Shown here: positions 1 through 10,191 of the stretch, piece after piece | How the letters are laid out: each line of letters starts with the position of its first letter | Numbering within the stretch: the stretch's first letter is position 1 | Source of the DNA: Hybos culiciformis | Taxonomy: Eukaryota; Arthropoda; Insecta; Diptera; Hybotidae | Length of the DNA stretch: 64,000 bases | NCBI GenBank assembly: GCA_964007475.1 | Contig: OZ023274.1 | Span: 58,052,076 to 58,116,075 of the forward strand | Direction of reading: 5' to 3' | Made by a program: the position numbers and the translations under genes | Notes under the pieces: model-generated | What the model was told of the DNA's origin: nothing | The model's database searches: none | Seen by the model: only the letters and a program-made list of their open reading frames with translations

Positions 1-40
1 AATCCGTTGCATTGTCCGAGGGATTGTTATTTTCACTCAT
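1..40 (-). CDS. possible 5' end of unknown gene, cut by window edge
   Basis: On the minus strand an ATG at 40-38, preceded by GAAAA, opens a frame of 13 codons (Met-Ser-Glu-Asn-Asn-Asn-Pro-Ser-Asp...) that runs off the left edge. The acidic, Asn/Ser-rich start resembles many insect gag or nuclear proteins but is too short to classify. Upstream (120-260) the DNA is less AT-rich and has CT-rich tracts, which could be a promoter. It may be chance. Confidence 0.22.
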   Translation of the reverse strand, partial: MSENNNPSDNATD

Positions 41-667
41 TTTTCACAATTCTAGATGAAATAATGAATACTATAAATTAAATTAAAATAGAACAACAAG
101 TACGTATTTCAGCTAATTTCAGGACGCTCATACTGTTTACTTCGCTGGCCGCTGCATAGCAAGAATACCACGCGCATGTGTTTGGGATCTACCGACTCAC
201 TCTCTTTCTCTCTCCTCGCGCATGTGTTCGGCGTGGGTGTTTCGGAATTCAGAAATTTTATTTCGAAATTAAATAAATTTCGAATACTAATGTCATTGAA
301 GAAACGTTTTGTCTCTGGAATAAAGTGGTTTCCATATTTTTTGTATTTTGTATTTTTAAATTGAGCTAATAATTTTTTTTTATGTTAAGAAATTAAAACA
401 AATATTAATTAGTCAAAAAAAAAAAAATTTCGTGCGGGAACCTTTTTTTCAACTACGTAATTCGATTTTAAAATAAAAAAAATTTTCGGAAAAAAAAAAC
501 TAAAATCGTCGGTAAATTAAAAAAAAGCCTTAAATTTTTTTCAATGTGTTTGTGCAAAAATAATAATAAAAAAAAATAATAAAAAAATAATAATAAATTT
601 TTTTTTTTGTATGTATTTGTGCGTTAAACGTTAAATTTTTTGCAAGTCGCATAAGAAGTATAACTTC
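41..667. other. AT-rich left flank with CT-rich tract, no clear gene
   Basis: No convincing coding region. Positions 165-240 hold two copies of CGCGCATGTGTT (173-184 and 218-229) around a CT-rich run (199-215), a pattern like insect GAGA-type promoter DNA. From 360 to 667 the sequence is A/T homopolymer-rich. No BEL-like coding is seen here, although the right flank of TE1 is BEL gag, so the two flanks do not look like halves of one simple target. Confidence 0.4.
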
Positions 668-1531
668 AAAAAAAATATACTAAGAAAACTTTTTGCTAAA
701 AAAAATGTTTATATAAATATATCCTCTTTATAATATAAGAGAAATAAACAAAAACAAAAAAAGAGAAAGAACAAAAATTTGTATTCTTTGTAAACGGTTA
801 TCAAATAAGATATAACCAAAAATTTTCATGTAAATTGTTATCAAGAACTTATGTATAACAAAAAAAAAAATAAATAAAAATCCTTTTTATTTTTTTTTAA
901 AAACTTTTATTTCCATATGTATGAAATCATATTGTTCACCAATCAACTTTTTTTTATTGTAATCTTTTAAATTAAGTTTATAAAAAAAATTTTTTAATAT
1001 TTAAATTGTACGTTTGTTAAATAAAGTATATAAAAAAAAAAAATAACTATGTGTTATTGCTAAATCAATTCCACAGGTCCTTATAGGTACCAAAAGAAAT
1101 GCTGATATAAGTCCAGCTTTAGATGGCCATAGCCATGAGCTGAAGAATGACATCTTAGTCATTTGGTTTTAAGTTTTTTATTTTGAATTGGTTGGGGTTT
1201 CTCAAATATCCTTTTTTTTTTTAGATCTCCTTTTTATCTTCTTTTAAACGAAAGACATCCTATTAATATTGTTATGGACCCCCTTGGTGTTCACTGTCCT
1301 TACCCACTCACCGACGAGCTTAGACCCAGCCTTAGAACACGGATGTCCTTAGACAGTGGACTCAACACCAGGCTAATTATTGAAAGTAGAGCACTTTCTC
1401 TTGCCTCTACTTTCACATGTTTCCCTTTTTATCATAACTTCCTTTATGATAAAATCCTTTTTGTTTGAGTTCATTTGAACTCAGATTGTTCGTAGTTTAA
1501 CTACTTACTAATTTATATTTTTGACATAACA
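668..1531 (+). repeat. TE1 5' LTR (left edge uncertain)
   Basis: Matches 23211-24072 at roughly 98-99%, with differences mostly in homopolymers. The right edge is sharp: the shared sequence ends in CATAACA at 1531, two bases before the primer site. The left edge falls in an A-run near 668. TATA-like and AATAAA-like stretches lie at 707-760. A shorter reading, 1270-1531, begins TGTTATG and ends CATAACA as a perfect 7-bp inverted pair, but it would leave no purine tract before the 3' copy and no poly(A) signal. The last 260 bp contain several short perfect hairpins, for example GAAAGTAGAG paired with CTCTACTTTC. Confidence 0.65.
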
Positions 1532-1533
1532 AA

Positions 1534-1600
1534 TGGCGCCCAACGTGGTAAGAGCATGAGTCCTACCTACCCAACGTGGGGAGACCATGAGTCCTACCCT
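1534..1600 (+). other. TE1 primer binding site (tRNA-Lys type) with 31-bp tandem duplication
   Basis: TGGCGCCCAACGTGG at 1534-1548 matches the first 15 bases of the lysine-tRNA(1,2) primer site known from spumaviruses and visna. It starts 2 bases after the LTR. The segment 1539-1569 is repeated at 1570-1600 with a few changes, and the second copy (CCCAACGTGGGG) extends the match to the tRNA better than the first but lacks the leading TGGCG. Confidence 0.75.
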
Positions 1601-1806
1601 TCTCAAAGAGGCGGAAGATTTACGAGTCTCTGCCCTTTGAACATGTAAAAGGCAAAACGCCTAATACAAGATTATATCTGAAAAAATATAGAGAAAAAAT
1701 AATAATACATAATAAAAAACGTTAAATTACATATTTTAGAAACCCCAATTCAAATAGCTCTATTAAATTATTTTCCTTATAATATTGGAAGAAACTTTTC
1801 ACCTTG

Positions 1807-4189
1807 CAGCGTGAGTGCAGTATAAAATGTGGGCTCAGTCCACACTGGGGGGTTATTATGTAACTCGATTCTAAAATGAAATTCGAGTGAAAACTGAAAT
1901 CGGAATTATGTAATTCGAATTCGGATTTTTATTTTTCAAGATAAATACACGATAAATACAACTCGAAAAACGAATAAAAATTATTCGAATTTTGGAAATT
2001 TTGTTCGATAACTTTTTTCCAAACGGAAAAAAACTAAATAACCAACCAAAAAAATATTTTGTTTGAAATTTAAGTACATTTTGAAATAAAAACTTGATTT
2101 TTATTTAAAATTTTCAATTTTTTAAATTTTATTAATATGTAAGTCCTATTCGAATTCGGATTGATTCGAAAGTTTTTTCGATTCTATTATAAAATAGTAT
2201 TATGTAAATCGAAAGTAAAACAATCGAATAAAGGCAGCTTTAAAAGGTCGGCTACAATGTTTTATTCGAATAAAAAAATGTCAATATCATCTGTTTGTTG
2301 TTTGTTTTGATTTTATTTTTAAAATTGTTTGAAAATTTTAAATAAAAAAACAAAGTGTTTTTTTACCTAAAGTTAAATAATAAATTTTTGGCGATACTGC
2401 CGTTTCCTTGAAGCTTTTAGAATGGGCTGAAACTTGGAGGGAGGGTAGAGGTGATCCCAAAACTGAAATCAGTTCTTAGGGCAAAGGCCCCGTTTCGGAG
2501 ATAGGGCCCCCAAAAGTTTTCATACATTTTTGTATGGAAATTTTTTTTGTGCCCGATTTGCCCTATTTTCGGGTAGGTAATAGAGGCGGTCCCTAAAATG
2601 TTAAATCCGAGAGGGTTTTTGCGGGAAGGCCTCCATTTCGGAGTTAAGGCCCTTCAAAATTTTCATACGTTACTTCATACGTTTTTTAAACAGAACTTTG
2701 ACCAGAAATTAATTTTTCAAAAAGCGGTGTGGAGGGGGCGGGGCAGCATGCTGGCGGTCAGTGGGATTTGACCGCCCCCTCCCCGTTTTTTGAAAAATTA
2801 ATTTCTCGTCAAAGTTCTATTTAAAATTTTTTGTGAAAAGGCTCATTCAATGTACAAAAAGTTTAAAAAACGTATTTCATATGAAGTAACGTATGAAAAT
2901 TTTGAAGGGTCATAACTCCGAAATGGAGGCCTTCCCGCAAAAACCCTCTCGGATTTAACATTTTAGGGACCGCCTCTATTACCTACCCGAAAATAGGGCA
3001 AATCGGGCACAAAAAATTTTCCATACAAAAATGTATGAAAATTTTGGGGGGCTCTATCTCCGAAACGGGGCCTTTGCCCCATGAACTGATTTCAGTTTTG
3101 CGAGTTTGGGCTCCGCCTCTACCCCCCTCCAAGTTTCAGCCCATTCTGAGAGTTTCAAGGAAACGGCAGTTTAGCCAAATTTTTAATTAATGGATAGTGT
3201 TTGACTTCAAATACATTTTGGAAGAAATTTTTTTTTTGTTTTACTTTTTTATTATTTATTTCAAATTTAATATTAATATAAAATATGAATTTAATAATAA
3301 ATAAATTTAATTTTTAAATAATAACACTCAAAATATATTTTTTAATTTAATTTTATTAAAAATGTAATTACATTTCAAACAAATTATTTTCTTTTTTGGT
3401 TTTTTTTTCTTTCCGTTTGATAAATAGTTATCGAACAAAATTTCCGAAATTCGAATAATTTTTATTCGTTTTTCGAGTTGCATAATGCCGTGTATATATA
3501 TCGTCTATATAATGCCGTCAATATTCATAGCCAACTTTATAAAATAAAAAAAATAAAAATAAAAATCCGAATTCGAATTACATAATTCCGATTTAAGTTT
3601 TCACTCGAATTTAAAACAACAAACATATGATTTTGACATTTTTTTATTCGAATAAAACTTTATAGCCAACCTTTTAAAGCTGCCTTTATTCGATCATTGT
3701 TTGACTTTCGATTTACATAATATCATTTCATAATAGAATCGAAAACAACTTTCGAATCAATCCGAATTCGAATAGGAGTTACATAATAACCCCCCTGTAC
3801 ATGCTGGGGTGAAATCTTTCAGAAAATATTCAAACCCTTTTCTAAAAAGCTATACTTTATTTATCATTCTAAAACTACACGATTTTTCCTGTTGTCCATT
3901 CTTGCAGCGTGAGTGCAGTATAAAATGTGGGCTCAGTCCACACTGTACATGCTGGGAAGGGGTAACAGGAAAAACCGTAAACCTTTTTCTTCAAAAAAAA
4001 ACAAAAAAAAAAAATTTTGACATCGTACAGCGTGAGTTCAGTATAAAAAGTGGGCACAGTCCACACTGAACATGCTGCGATTTTAAATTTTAATTACTTG
4101 TTAATACAAGTACATTTTTCATTTATACGGGTTACCTTACAGCATGAGTGCAGTATAAAATGTGGGCACAGTCCACACTGTACATGCTG
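1807..4189 (+). repeat. four copies of a 50-bp hairpin repeat in the TE1 leader
   Basis: Copies lie at 1807-1847 joined to 3798-3806 (split by the foldback element), 3905-3954, 4028-4077 and 4140-4189. Each starts CAGC(G/A)TGAG and ends CATGCTG, with a conserved core around CAGTATAAAATGTGGGC and CAGTCCACACTG. The ends pair with each other, and internal CAGT/ACTG and GTGG/CCAC add stems, so each copy can fold into a hairpin. Spacing between copies is about 110-150 bp once the insertion is removed. Placement between primer site and gag suggests packaging, dimerisation, translation or insulator function; the sequence does not say which. Confidence 0.85.
1848..3794. mobile_element. foldback/MITE-like element inserted in a leader repeat
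   Basis: Begins GGGGGTTATTATGTAACT and ends AGTTACATAATAACCCCC, flanked by CTG on both sides (1845-1847, 3795-3797) exactly inside the 50-bp leader repeat. A CTG (CWG) 3-bp target duplication is known for PIF/Harbinger elements. Inside are long inverted segments: 2145-2330 against 3618-3774, 1880-1950 against 3565-3615 (in an order that is not simply palindromic), and an inner arm pair 2395-2740 against 2770-3172 with a GC-rich centre. This suggests one foldback element nested in another. No ORF was found. Confidence 0.8.
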
Positions 4190-4536
4190 GGGTAACCAGT
4201 CTAAAAAGAAAAATAAAAATCTTTAAATATTTCCACCTATCCTTTTTTTTTTAACAAATAGAGCTAGCAAAAACTTTTTCTATCTCATCTAAAAAAATCT
4301 TTTTTTATAAAAACAATTATATCAAGCATTTCTAAATACCTAAAAGGACCTAAATAAAAAAAAAAAATATATAGTTAACAAACAAATTTGGAAAAAAAAA
4401 AAGAAAAAAAAATTTACCACAGAAAAATTAAAGAATTACAGAATTAATAAATATTCATACATATATAAGAATTTTAATAAATATATATATATATATATAT
4501 AAACAAAGACTTAGTAAGAAAAGAAAAATCTTAAAA

Positions 4537-6708
4537 ATGGAAAATCTATATATAAATCCGGAACATTTGAGTATAGACGAATTAGAATATGAATACGCGA
4601 GGAATCAGATTTCCTACTCAGATCCTCAAGCCATGAATCAATTAAAAAGATTCCTGAAGGAGGAAATTGAAAATATTCACAAAAGAATTAAAATGGCCAC
4701 AACAGGGCCGCGGGGCGCGAAAGATTCAGAAGAAGTCCCTAGCGTAGGAAAAAGTATTCAAGAAGCCAAAGAAGTAATAAAATTGACACAAGATGCCTTA
4801 GAGAACCCTAGCTTAGAAAAATTTGAAAAATTAGCTAGTAGATTAACTCATCATAAATATAAGCTAATTGATTTATTAGATACATACCTCGATGGTGATA
4901 ACAAAATAAAGAATGTAATAGATGTTATAAAAACCTGTTTAGATGGTATAGAAGAAGAAAAAGAAGAAAGGATAGAAATAGAAGTAATTCAAGAAGAGTT
5001 AGCTTCTCCAATCTTCAGGAAAGAAATAAACCCGTCAGGGGGAGCAAAATCAAAAATAATCAGCAAGAAGGCAGAAACTCCAAGCAAGTCTCAAAGAAAA
5101 ATACCGTATTTAGATCCAGGCACTGATTCAGCAACTCACGATGAAATGTGGAACGTCGGAGCACTGGGATTGACTAATAAAAATGGACACGAAGCAAACT
5201 GGACAAGCTGGAGACAGCCAACACCACAACCAAAATTCCCATCAGTAATACCCACAACAAATAAATTTAACAGAAGACTAGATCTTCCACGATCCCCAAT
5301 AATGGAACAAAAATTAAAAGATATGACAACAAAAGGAAAAGAATACCCTCAGATCTCGCAACAGGATACAACGAAAAATGCTACAGAAAAAAGAAGCGAG
5401 GAGAGGGATATAACCATGGAAAAAATGATGAATATGGTAAAAGATCTCAGAGATCAAATGAACCCGTTAATCATGGAATATAAATCTAAACAACCGACTC
5501 CGAAAATAGAACAAAACAGAGCCATTACCCCAAGCTCTAGAGCATCCACACCCACACGAACAGAATTTAAAAGTTATCAGAGACCATCACCAAAACAGTC
5601 CATACACTCTCAAGAGGTAAATGAACAGCATAAAAGAGATCCAAGAATAAGATCAAGTACCCGAGAGAGAGACTATAGATCACCTCCAATGAGAGAAGTA
5701 AGAACAACAGGTTACAGGCGAAGACAACAGGAAGAACGAAGACAACAGGAAGAACGAAGACAACAGGAAGAACAAAGACAACAAGAAGAACATAGATATA
5801 CAAGAGAGCTGGATCTGAAGAAAAGATTCGGATTGTTCTTCAACGGTGACGAAGTGGAAAACTTCGTTAAAGACGTGGACAATCAAAGGATTGACCACAA
5901 TATCTCTGATAGAGTCCTGATAAACAATTTTCACCAACTCCTGGATCCTACAGTAAAGAAATGGTATTTTGGATATTTTAGAGACCATGACAAAAGTGAA
6001 ACATCATGGAGAACATTCAGCTCGGCACTGATAAACGAATATGTGGAGGCTCTAGACGAGGATTTAAAAATTACAGAGCTGATAAATAGGAAGCAAAAAA
6101 TGGGCGAGACATGGCGAGAATTTATACAAGCGATGAATGCTCTAAACCAAAAACTAGACGAACCACTGAATGAAAAAAGGCTAACTAACAGGATAAAGCT
6201 CAATGTAAGAAGAGAGTATAAGGAACCTCTTCAAGCGGTAGAAATTGAGAATTTAACAGCATTAAGAAGCAAGTTCAGACTGATTGATGCAGGTAGAGAA
6301 ACAAAAGCATCCTACCGAACAAATCAGGAAGAACAAAGTTATAACAGGCCAGGAAACGACAGAAATAGATATAGGGTACAGGAAATCCGTTATGAAGAAG
6401 AATACCCGTACGAAGAATATTACGAAAACGATCAGTACGAGTTAGAAGCGATACAAAATAAAACACAACAAATCCAAGCTGGAAATATCAAAAAGAAATA
6501 CGAGGAACCAGCAAAACCTAAACAACCATCCAGACCAGGTACACCTGAAAGTAATTTGAGATGCTGGAACTGCGAGGTTCCTGGACATGCATTCATGGAC
6601 TGTCCAGCTACATACAGACGAATCTTCTGCTACAGGTGTGGAATGATGAACGAAGTGGCACCAACATGCAGAAATTGCCATAAAACAGTTCGCTTTCAGG
6701 AAAACTGA
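4537..6708 (+). CDS. gag: TE1 Gag polyprotein
   Basis: 723 residues, starting at an ATG in context AAAAATGG after a long non-coding leader. The first ~160 residues are charged and helical. Residues ~395-420 hold a Gln-Gln-Glu-Glu-Arg tandem repeat. A capsid-like region follows at ~430-560 (Glu-Val-Glu-Asn-Phe-Val ... Trp-Arg-Glu-Phe). Near the C-terminus is a canonical CX2CX4HX4C zinc knuckle, then a second of the same spacing with Glu in place of His, then CX2C. This is the structural protein of the particle. The frame is intact. The protease frame is open across the stop and lies in the -1 frame, which suggests a -1 shift for Gag-Pro; no classical slippery heptamer is evident. Confidence 0.9.
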   Translation: MENLYINPEHLSIDELEYEYARNQISYSDPQAMNQLKRFLKEEIENIHKRIKMATTGPRGAKDSEEVPSVGKSIQEAKEVIKLTQDALENPSLEKFEKLASRLTHHKYKLIDLLDTYLDGDNKIKNVIDVIKTCLDGIEEEKEERIEIEVIQEELASPIFRKEINPSGGAKSKIISKKAETPSKSQRKIPYLDPGTDSATHDEMWNVGALGLTNKNGHEANWTSWRQPTPQPKFPSVIPTTNKFNRRLDLPRSPIMEQKLKDMTTKGKEYPQISQQDTTKNATEKRSEERDITMEKMMNMVKDLRDQMNPLIMEYKSKQPTPKIEQNRAITPSSRASTPTRTEFKSYQRPSPKQSIHSQEVNEQHKRDPRIRSSTRERDYRSPPMREVRTTGYRRRQQEERRQQEERRQQEEQRQQEEHRYTRELDLKKRFGLFFNGDEVENFVKDVDNQRIDHNISDRVLINNFHQLLDPTVKKWYFGYFRDHDKSETSWRTFSSALINEYVEALDEDLKITELINRKQKMGETWREFIQAMNALNQKLDEPLNEKRLTNRIKLNVRREYKEPLQAVEIENLTALRSKFRLIDAGRETKASYRTNQEEQSYNRPGNDRNRYRVQEIRYEEEYPYEEYYENDQYELEAIQNKTQQIQAGNIKKKYEEPAKPKQPSRPGTPESNLRCWNCEVPGHAFMDCPATYRRIFCYRCGMMNEVAPTCRNCHKTVRFQEN

Positions 6709-6758
6709 TTTCCCAATCTGTAGAGAGGCCATCTACAGATTTTAATAATGGCCAAAGC

Positions 6759-7892
6759 TTGTTTCACCTAATTACTTCAGAAACAAACAAAAAGGAAGAA
6801 GAACCAAGAAAAGAACAAGAATTAAATAAAACAAACAAAAAAGAAGAAAATAACAAGAATGACAAAAATGAAATAATACATGGAAAAGAACAAAAAGAAA
6901 TAAATGAAACATTAAATGAAACAAATATGGCAGATAAGGAGATAGATGCCAAAGTAAAGACTGAATCAGACAGTGACAACAAAAAAACCTATAAACAAGG
7001 AACAGAAGGAGAGAACGAAAACTATGAAGAAATGAAAATAACCGCAATACTGAAAAGAACAAAAAGTGTAGAAAAAAAAACAAAAGAGAAAAAGCAATGG
7101 CCTCCTTATCATATAAGAAAACAACGATATGATAAGAAGAGGGCAGAGATAGTCACTTTCAATAATGTTAGTGAAGTACGACTAACTATAAGAAAAAACA
7201 GAAAATCGAAAAATTCGGTACGGAAACACAAATATTATAAGAAAGCGAAAGAAGACAGGAAAAGGATTCTTTCAGCGGTTATAAGAATGCCCCAGGATAA
7301 TAGACCATACGCGAGAATCCAAATAGGAAGAAAAACTCTAACAGGACTATTGGATTCAGGCGCGTCAATTTCTTGTATAGGAAAAGATACACAATGGATT
7401 CAAGAGAATACCAACTACAAAATACATAAAATTAAGGATACTTTATTAACAGCAGCAGGAAATAAAACCCAGATTGTAGGATATATATTAGTACCTATAT
7501 TTTTTAATAATATCTCCAAAGTTTTAAAAATTCATGTGGTACCAAAATTATCACAAGAACTGTATCTTGGAGTTAATTTTTGGACCGAATTTAAACTAGC
7601 TCCACAAATTTTTAACCAAATAGAAGAAATATCTGAAATAGACCCAAACATTCACCATTTAGATTTAAATGACCAGTTAGAGCTAGAAGCCATAAAAAGG
7701 ATGTTTCCATCCTACGCGGTCGAAGGTTTAGGGTGTACAAATTTAGAAGCACATATGATAGACACAGGGGACAATGAACCGGTTAAACAAAAGCATTACC
7801 CACTCTCCCCTGCCATCCAAAATTTAATGTACGCCGAGGTAGACAGAATGCTGGAAATGGGCGTCTGTAGTGTTAGTAAGAAAGCCAGGTAA
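6759..7892 (+). CDS. pol: TE1 protease and start of RT (pol N-terminal part)
   Basis: This frame is open upstream of 6759 and overlaps the end of gag, so translation is probably by frameshift rather than from the TTG at 6759. The first ~170 residues are Lys/Glu-rich linker. A retropepsin active site Leu-Asp-Ser-Gly-Ala-Ser lies near 7350, followed by the aspartic-protease flap region. After it comes the RT N-terminus (around 7790-7860, ...AEVDRMLEMGV). The frame then stops at 7892, where related elements would continue into the RT fingers; the continuation resumes in another frame (next CDS). The break is a deletion, not a normal gene boundary. Confidence 0.85.
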   Translation: MFHLITSETNKKEEEPRKEQELNKTNKKEENNKNDKNEIIHGKEQKEINETLNETNMADKEIDAKVKTESDSDNKKTYKQGTEGENENYEEMKITAILKRTKSVEKKTKEKKQWPPYHIRKQRYDKKRAEIVTFNNVSEVRLTIRKNRKSKNSVRKHKYYKKAKEDRKRILSAVIRMPQDNRPYARIQIGRKTLTGLLDSGASISCIGKDTQWIQENTNYKIHKIKDTLLTAAGNKTQIVGYILVPIFFNNISKVLKIHVVPKLSQELYLGVNFWTEFKLAPQIFNQIEEISEIDPNIHHLDLNDQLELEAIKRMFPSYAVEGLGCTNLEAHMIDTGDNEPVKQKHYPLSPAIQNLMYAEVDRMLEMGVCSVSKKAR

Positions 7893-10191
7893 AAACCGTT
7901 TATGTTTAGATTCACGAAAAGTGAATGAATTGACGTTCTGGCAAATTCCATTAGAAAAGAAATCGCGAGAAAAAACTACATTCGCAATCCCCGGTAGACC
8001 GCTCTATCAATACACACGTATGCCTTTCGGACTTTGTAACGCAGCCCAACGCATGTGTCGGCTCATGGATAGAGTGATTCCTCAGCATTTAAAGGAAGAG
8101 GTAAAGGTTTACTTAGACGATTTAATGGTGGCAACAGATACAAAAGAACGCCATTTTCAACTTCTAAAAGAAGTTGCAATCGCTCTAAGGAAAGCCAACC
8201 TCACAATAAATGTTGAGAAATCAAAATTTTTCATGAAAGAGATTAAATATCTAGGATATTTAATCGGCGCGAACGGTACAAAACCCGACCCAGGAAAAAT
8301 ATCAGCGATATCGGAATATCCTGAACCAAAGTCTTTAAAACAAACTAGACGGTTCCTTGGCATGACAGGATGGTTCCAAAGACTAATTAAGGACTATTCC
8401 TTAATAGTAGCCCCAATAACAGACTGTTTAAAACTAAAAAATAGTGAAAAAAAATTCAAATTTACAAAAGAAGCTAGAGAGGCCTTTAGTAAAATTAAAG
8501 AAATCCTAGTTTCCGAGCCTATACTGATCCCCCCCGATTATTCTAAAGAATTCTTCATACAAACTGACGCCAGCCAATCAGGCATAGGGGCAGTCATATT
8601 TCAATACGACGAAGAAAACAACGAACACCCTGTAGCCTACATGTCAAAAAAATTCAATGACACACAATCTAGGTGGGCAGCTACAGAACAGGAATGTTTT
8701 GCAGTTGTCGAAGCCATAAAAAAGTTTAGAATGTACGTAGAAGGTACAAAATTTACCGTAATAACAGATTGTGCAGCATTAAAATGGTTAATGACATGTA
8801 AAGATCATCACGGAAAACTTTTCCGGTGGTCATTAAAACTGCAGGCATTCGAATTTGACATTCTACATAGAGCAGGAAAGAAAAATGTAGTGGCAGACAC
8901 CCTGTCAAGATCTTTCGGAATAGAAGAGATCACAGCAAGATGTCCAGATTTAGACCTAGAATCAAGCACTTTCGAATCCGACAAATATAAAGAAATAAGA
9001 GAAACAATAGAAGACAATAAGAACAGTCTACCAGACTTGAAATTAGTGGAAAATAAAATATTCAAAAGAATGGATTTCAGAAAAGAACAGGATGAGTCAG
9101 AGCTGAATCTTTGGCGACTGTGGGTTCCGGAAGAACTAGTGTCAGAAGTAATTAAAAACAACCATGATCCCCCACATTCAGCCCATGGAGGGTTAAGAAA
9201 AACACTGTACCGAATAAGGGCAAAATATTATTGGCCGCGAATGTATTCAGATGTAAAAAATTACATACAAAATTGCAAAATTTGCAAAGAAACCAAACCA
9301 ACCAACCAAATCTTAAGACCCCCGATGGGAGAGAAACAAATCCCTCAAAGGCCCTTCCAACATTTATACATAGACTTTTTAGGACCCTACCCAAGATCAA
9401 GATCTGGTAATACATGCATTTTCATCATATTAGATTCCTTCTCAAAATATGTAATAATCAGGCCATTACGAAAAGCAACCACAGCTAACGCGATAAAAGT
9501 GTTAGACGAAGCTTTCAGTTTGTTCGGATGTCCTGAAAGTATCCTAAGCGACAATGGAACTCCTCTCGTGTCAAAAGACTTCGAATCGTACTTGCAAAAT
9601 TATGGAATAGAACACAAATTAACCGCTTTTTACGCCCCACAAGCAAACGCGAGCGAAAGGGTTAATGGGTCCATTTTAAACGCAATAAGAGCCTATATAG
9701 ACGACGAGCAATACAACTGGGACGGTGATCTAGACAGCATAAGCACAGCTCTTCGTTCTAGCGTGCATGAAGCGACAGGGATGTCACCATATTACATCCT
9801 ATTTGGACAACACATGATAACTCATGGTAGTTCATTTAAATTACTAAAAAAACTAAATATGATAGAAGGAGAGGACATAGAAATACTACCTCCTCCAGGA
9901 TCCTTCCAAATCATAAAAGATATAGTCAAACGTAATTTGGAAAAAGCAAAAGAGAAAGGGAGAAAATTATACAATAGAAAATGCAAAAACATTAAGTATA
10001 AAATAGGTCAGACCGTCTACAGAAGAAATTTTGCTCAAAGTGACTTTAGCAAACATTTCAACGCGAAGTTGGGAAAAAAGTTCGTACCATGTTTAGTATT
10101 AAGAATCATAGGCAATAGTATGTATGAGGTCAAAGACTTAAGGGGGAAAAATGCTATCGGAAGATACCACGCGAAGGATCTAAAAATCTAA
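7870..10191 (+). CDS. pol: TE1 RT (internally deleted), RNase H and integrase
   Basis: 773 residues. RT motifs visible: LVRKPGKNRLCLDSRK, MPFGLCNA and the catalytic YLDD near residue 82. The segment expected between Val-Asn-Glu-Leu-Thr and Phe-Trp-Gln-Ile is missing; it normally carries the first catalytic Asp (motif A), so RT should be inactive. RNase H follows with Thr-Asp-Ala-Ser near residue 235 and a Trp-Ala-Ala-Thr-Glu-Gln-Glu block. Integrase has the HHCC zinc site (residues ~430-480), the first Asp in Tyr-Ile-Asp-Phe-Leu-Gly, the second in Ser-Asp-Asn-Gly and the Glu in Ala-Ser-Glu-Arg-Val. The C-terminal domain is complete. Confidence 0.92.
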   Translation: MLVRKPGKNRLCLDSRKVNELTFWQIPLEKKSREKTTFAIPGRPLYQYTRMPFGLCNAAQRMCRLMDRVIPQHLKEEVKVYLDDLMVATDTKERHFQLLKEVAIALRKANLTINVEKSKFFMKEIKYLGYLIGANGTKPDPGKISAISEYPEPKSLKQTRRFLGMTGWFQRLIKDYSLIVAPITDCLKLKNSEKKFKFTKEAREAFSKIKEILVSEPILIPPDYSKEFFIQTDASQSGIGAVIFQYDEENNEHPVAYMSKKFNDTQSRWAATEQECFAVVEAIKKFRMYVEGTKFTVITDCAALKWLMTCKDHHGKLFRWSLKLQAFEFDILHRAGKKNVVADTLSRSFGIEEITARCPDLDLESSTFESDKYKEIRETIEDNKNSLPDLKLVENKIFKRMDFRKEQDESELNLWRLWVPEELVSEVIKNNHDPPHSAHGGLRKTLYRIRAKYYWPRMYSDVKNYIQNCKICKETKPTNQILRPPMGEKQIPQRPFQHLYIDFLGPYPRSRSGNTCIFIILDSFSKYVIIRPLRKATTANAIKVLDEAFSLFGCPESILSDNGTPLVSKDFESYLQNYGIEHKLTAFYAPQANASERVNGSILNAIRAYIDDEQYNWDGDLDSISTALRSSVHEATGMSPYYILFGQHMITHGSSFKLLKKLNMIEGEDIEILPPPGSFQIIKDIVKRNLEKAKEKGRKLYNRKCKNIKYKIGQTVYRRNFAQSDFSKHFNAKLGKKFVPCLVLRIIGNSMYEVKDLRGKNAIGRYHAKDLKI

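Noticed and set aside
1274..1468. Repeated 64-codon ORF in both TE1 LTRs (also 23815-24009)
   Set aside because: It is inside the LTR, has no protein-like pattern, and its length follows from the less AT-rich hairpin region.
6772..7083. Minus-strand Phe/Leu-rich ORFs opposite the TE1 protease linker
   Set aside because: Shadows of the Lys/Glu-rich plus-strand coding region.
7870..7950. RT gap as an intron
   Set aside because: The missing residues are absent from the DNA, so splicing cannot explain it; the junctions are simple deletions.
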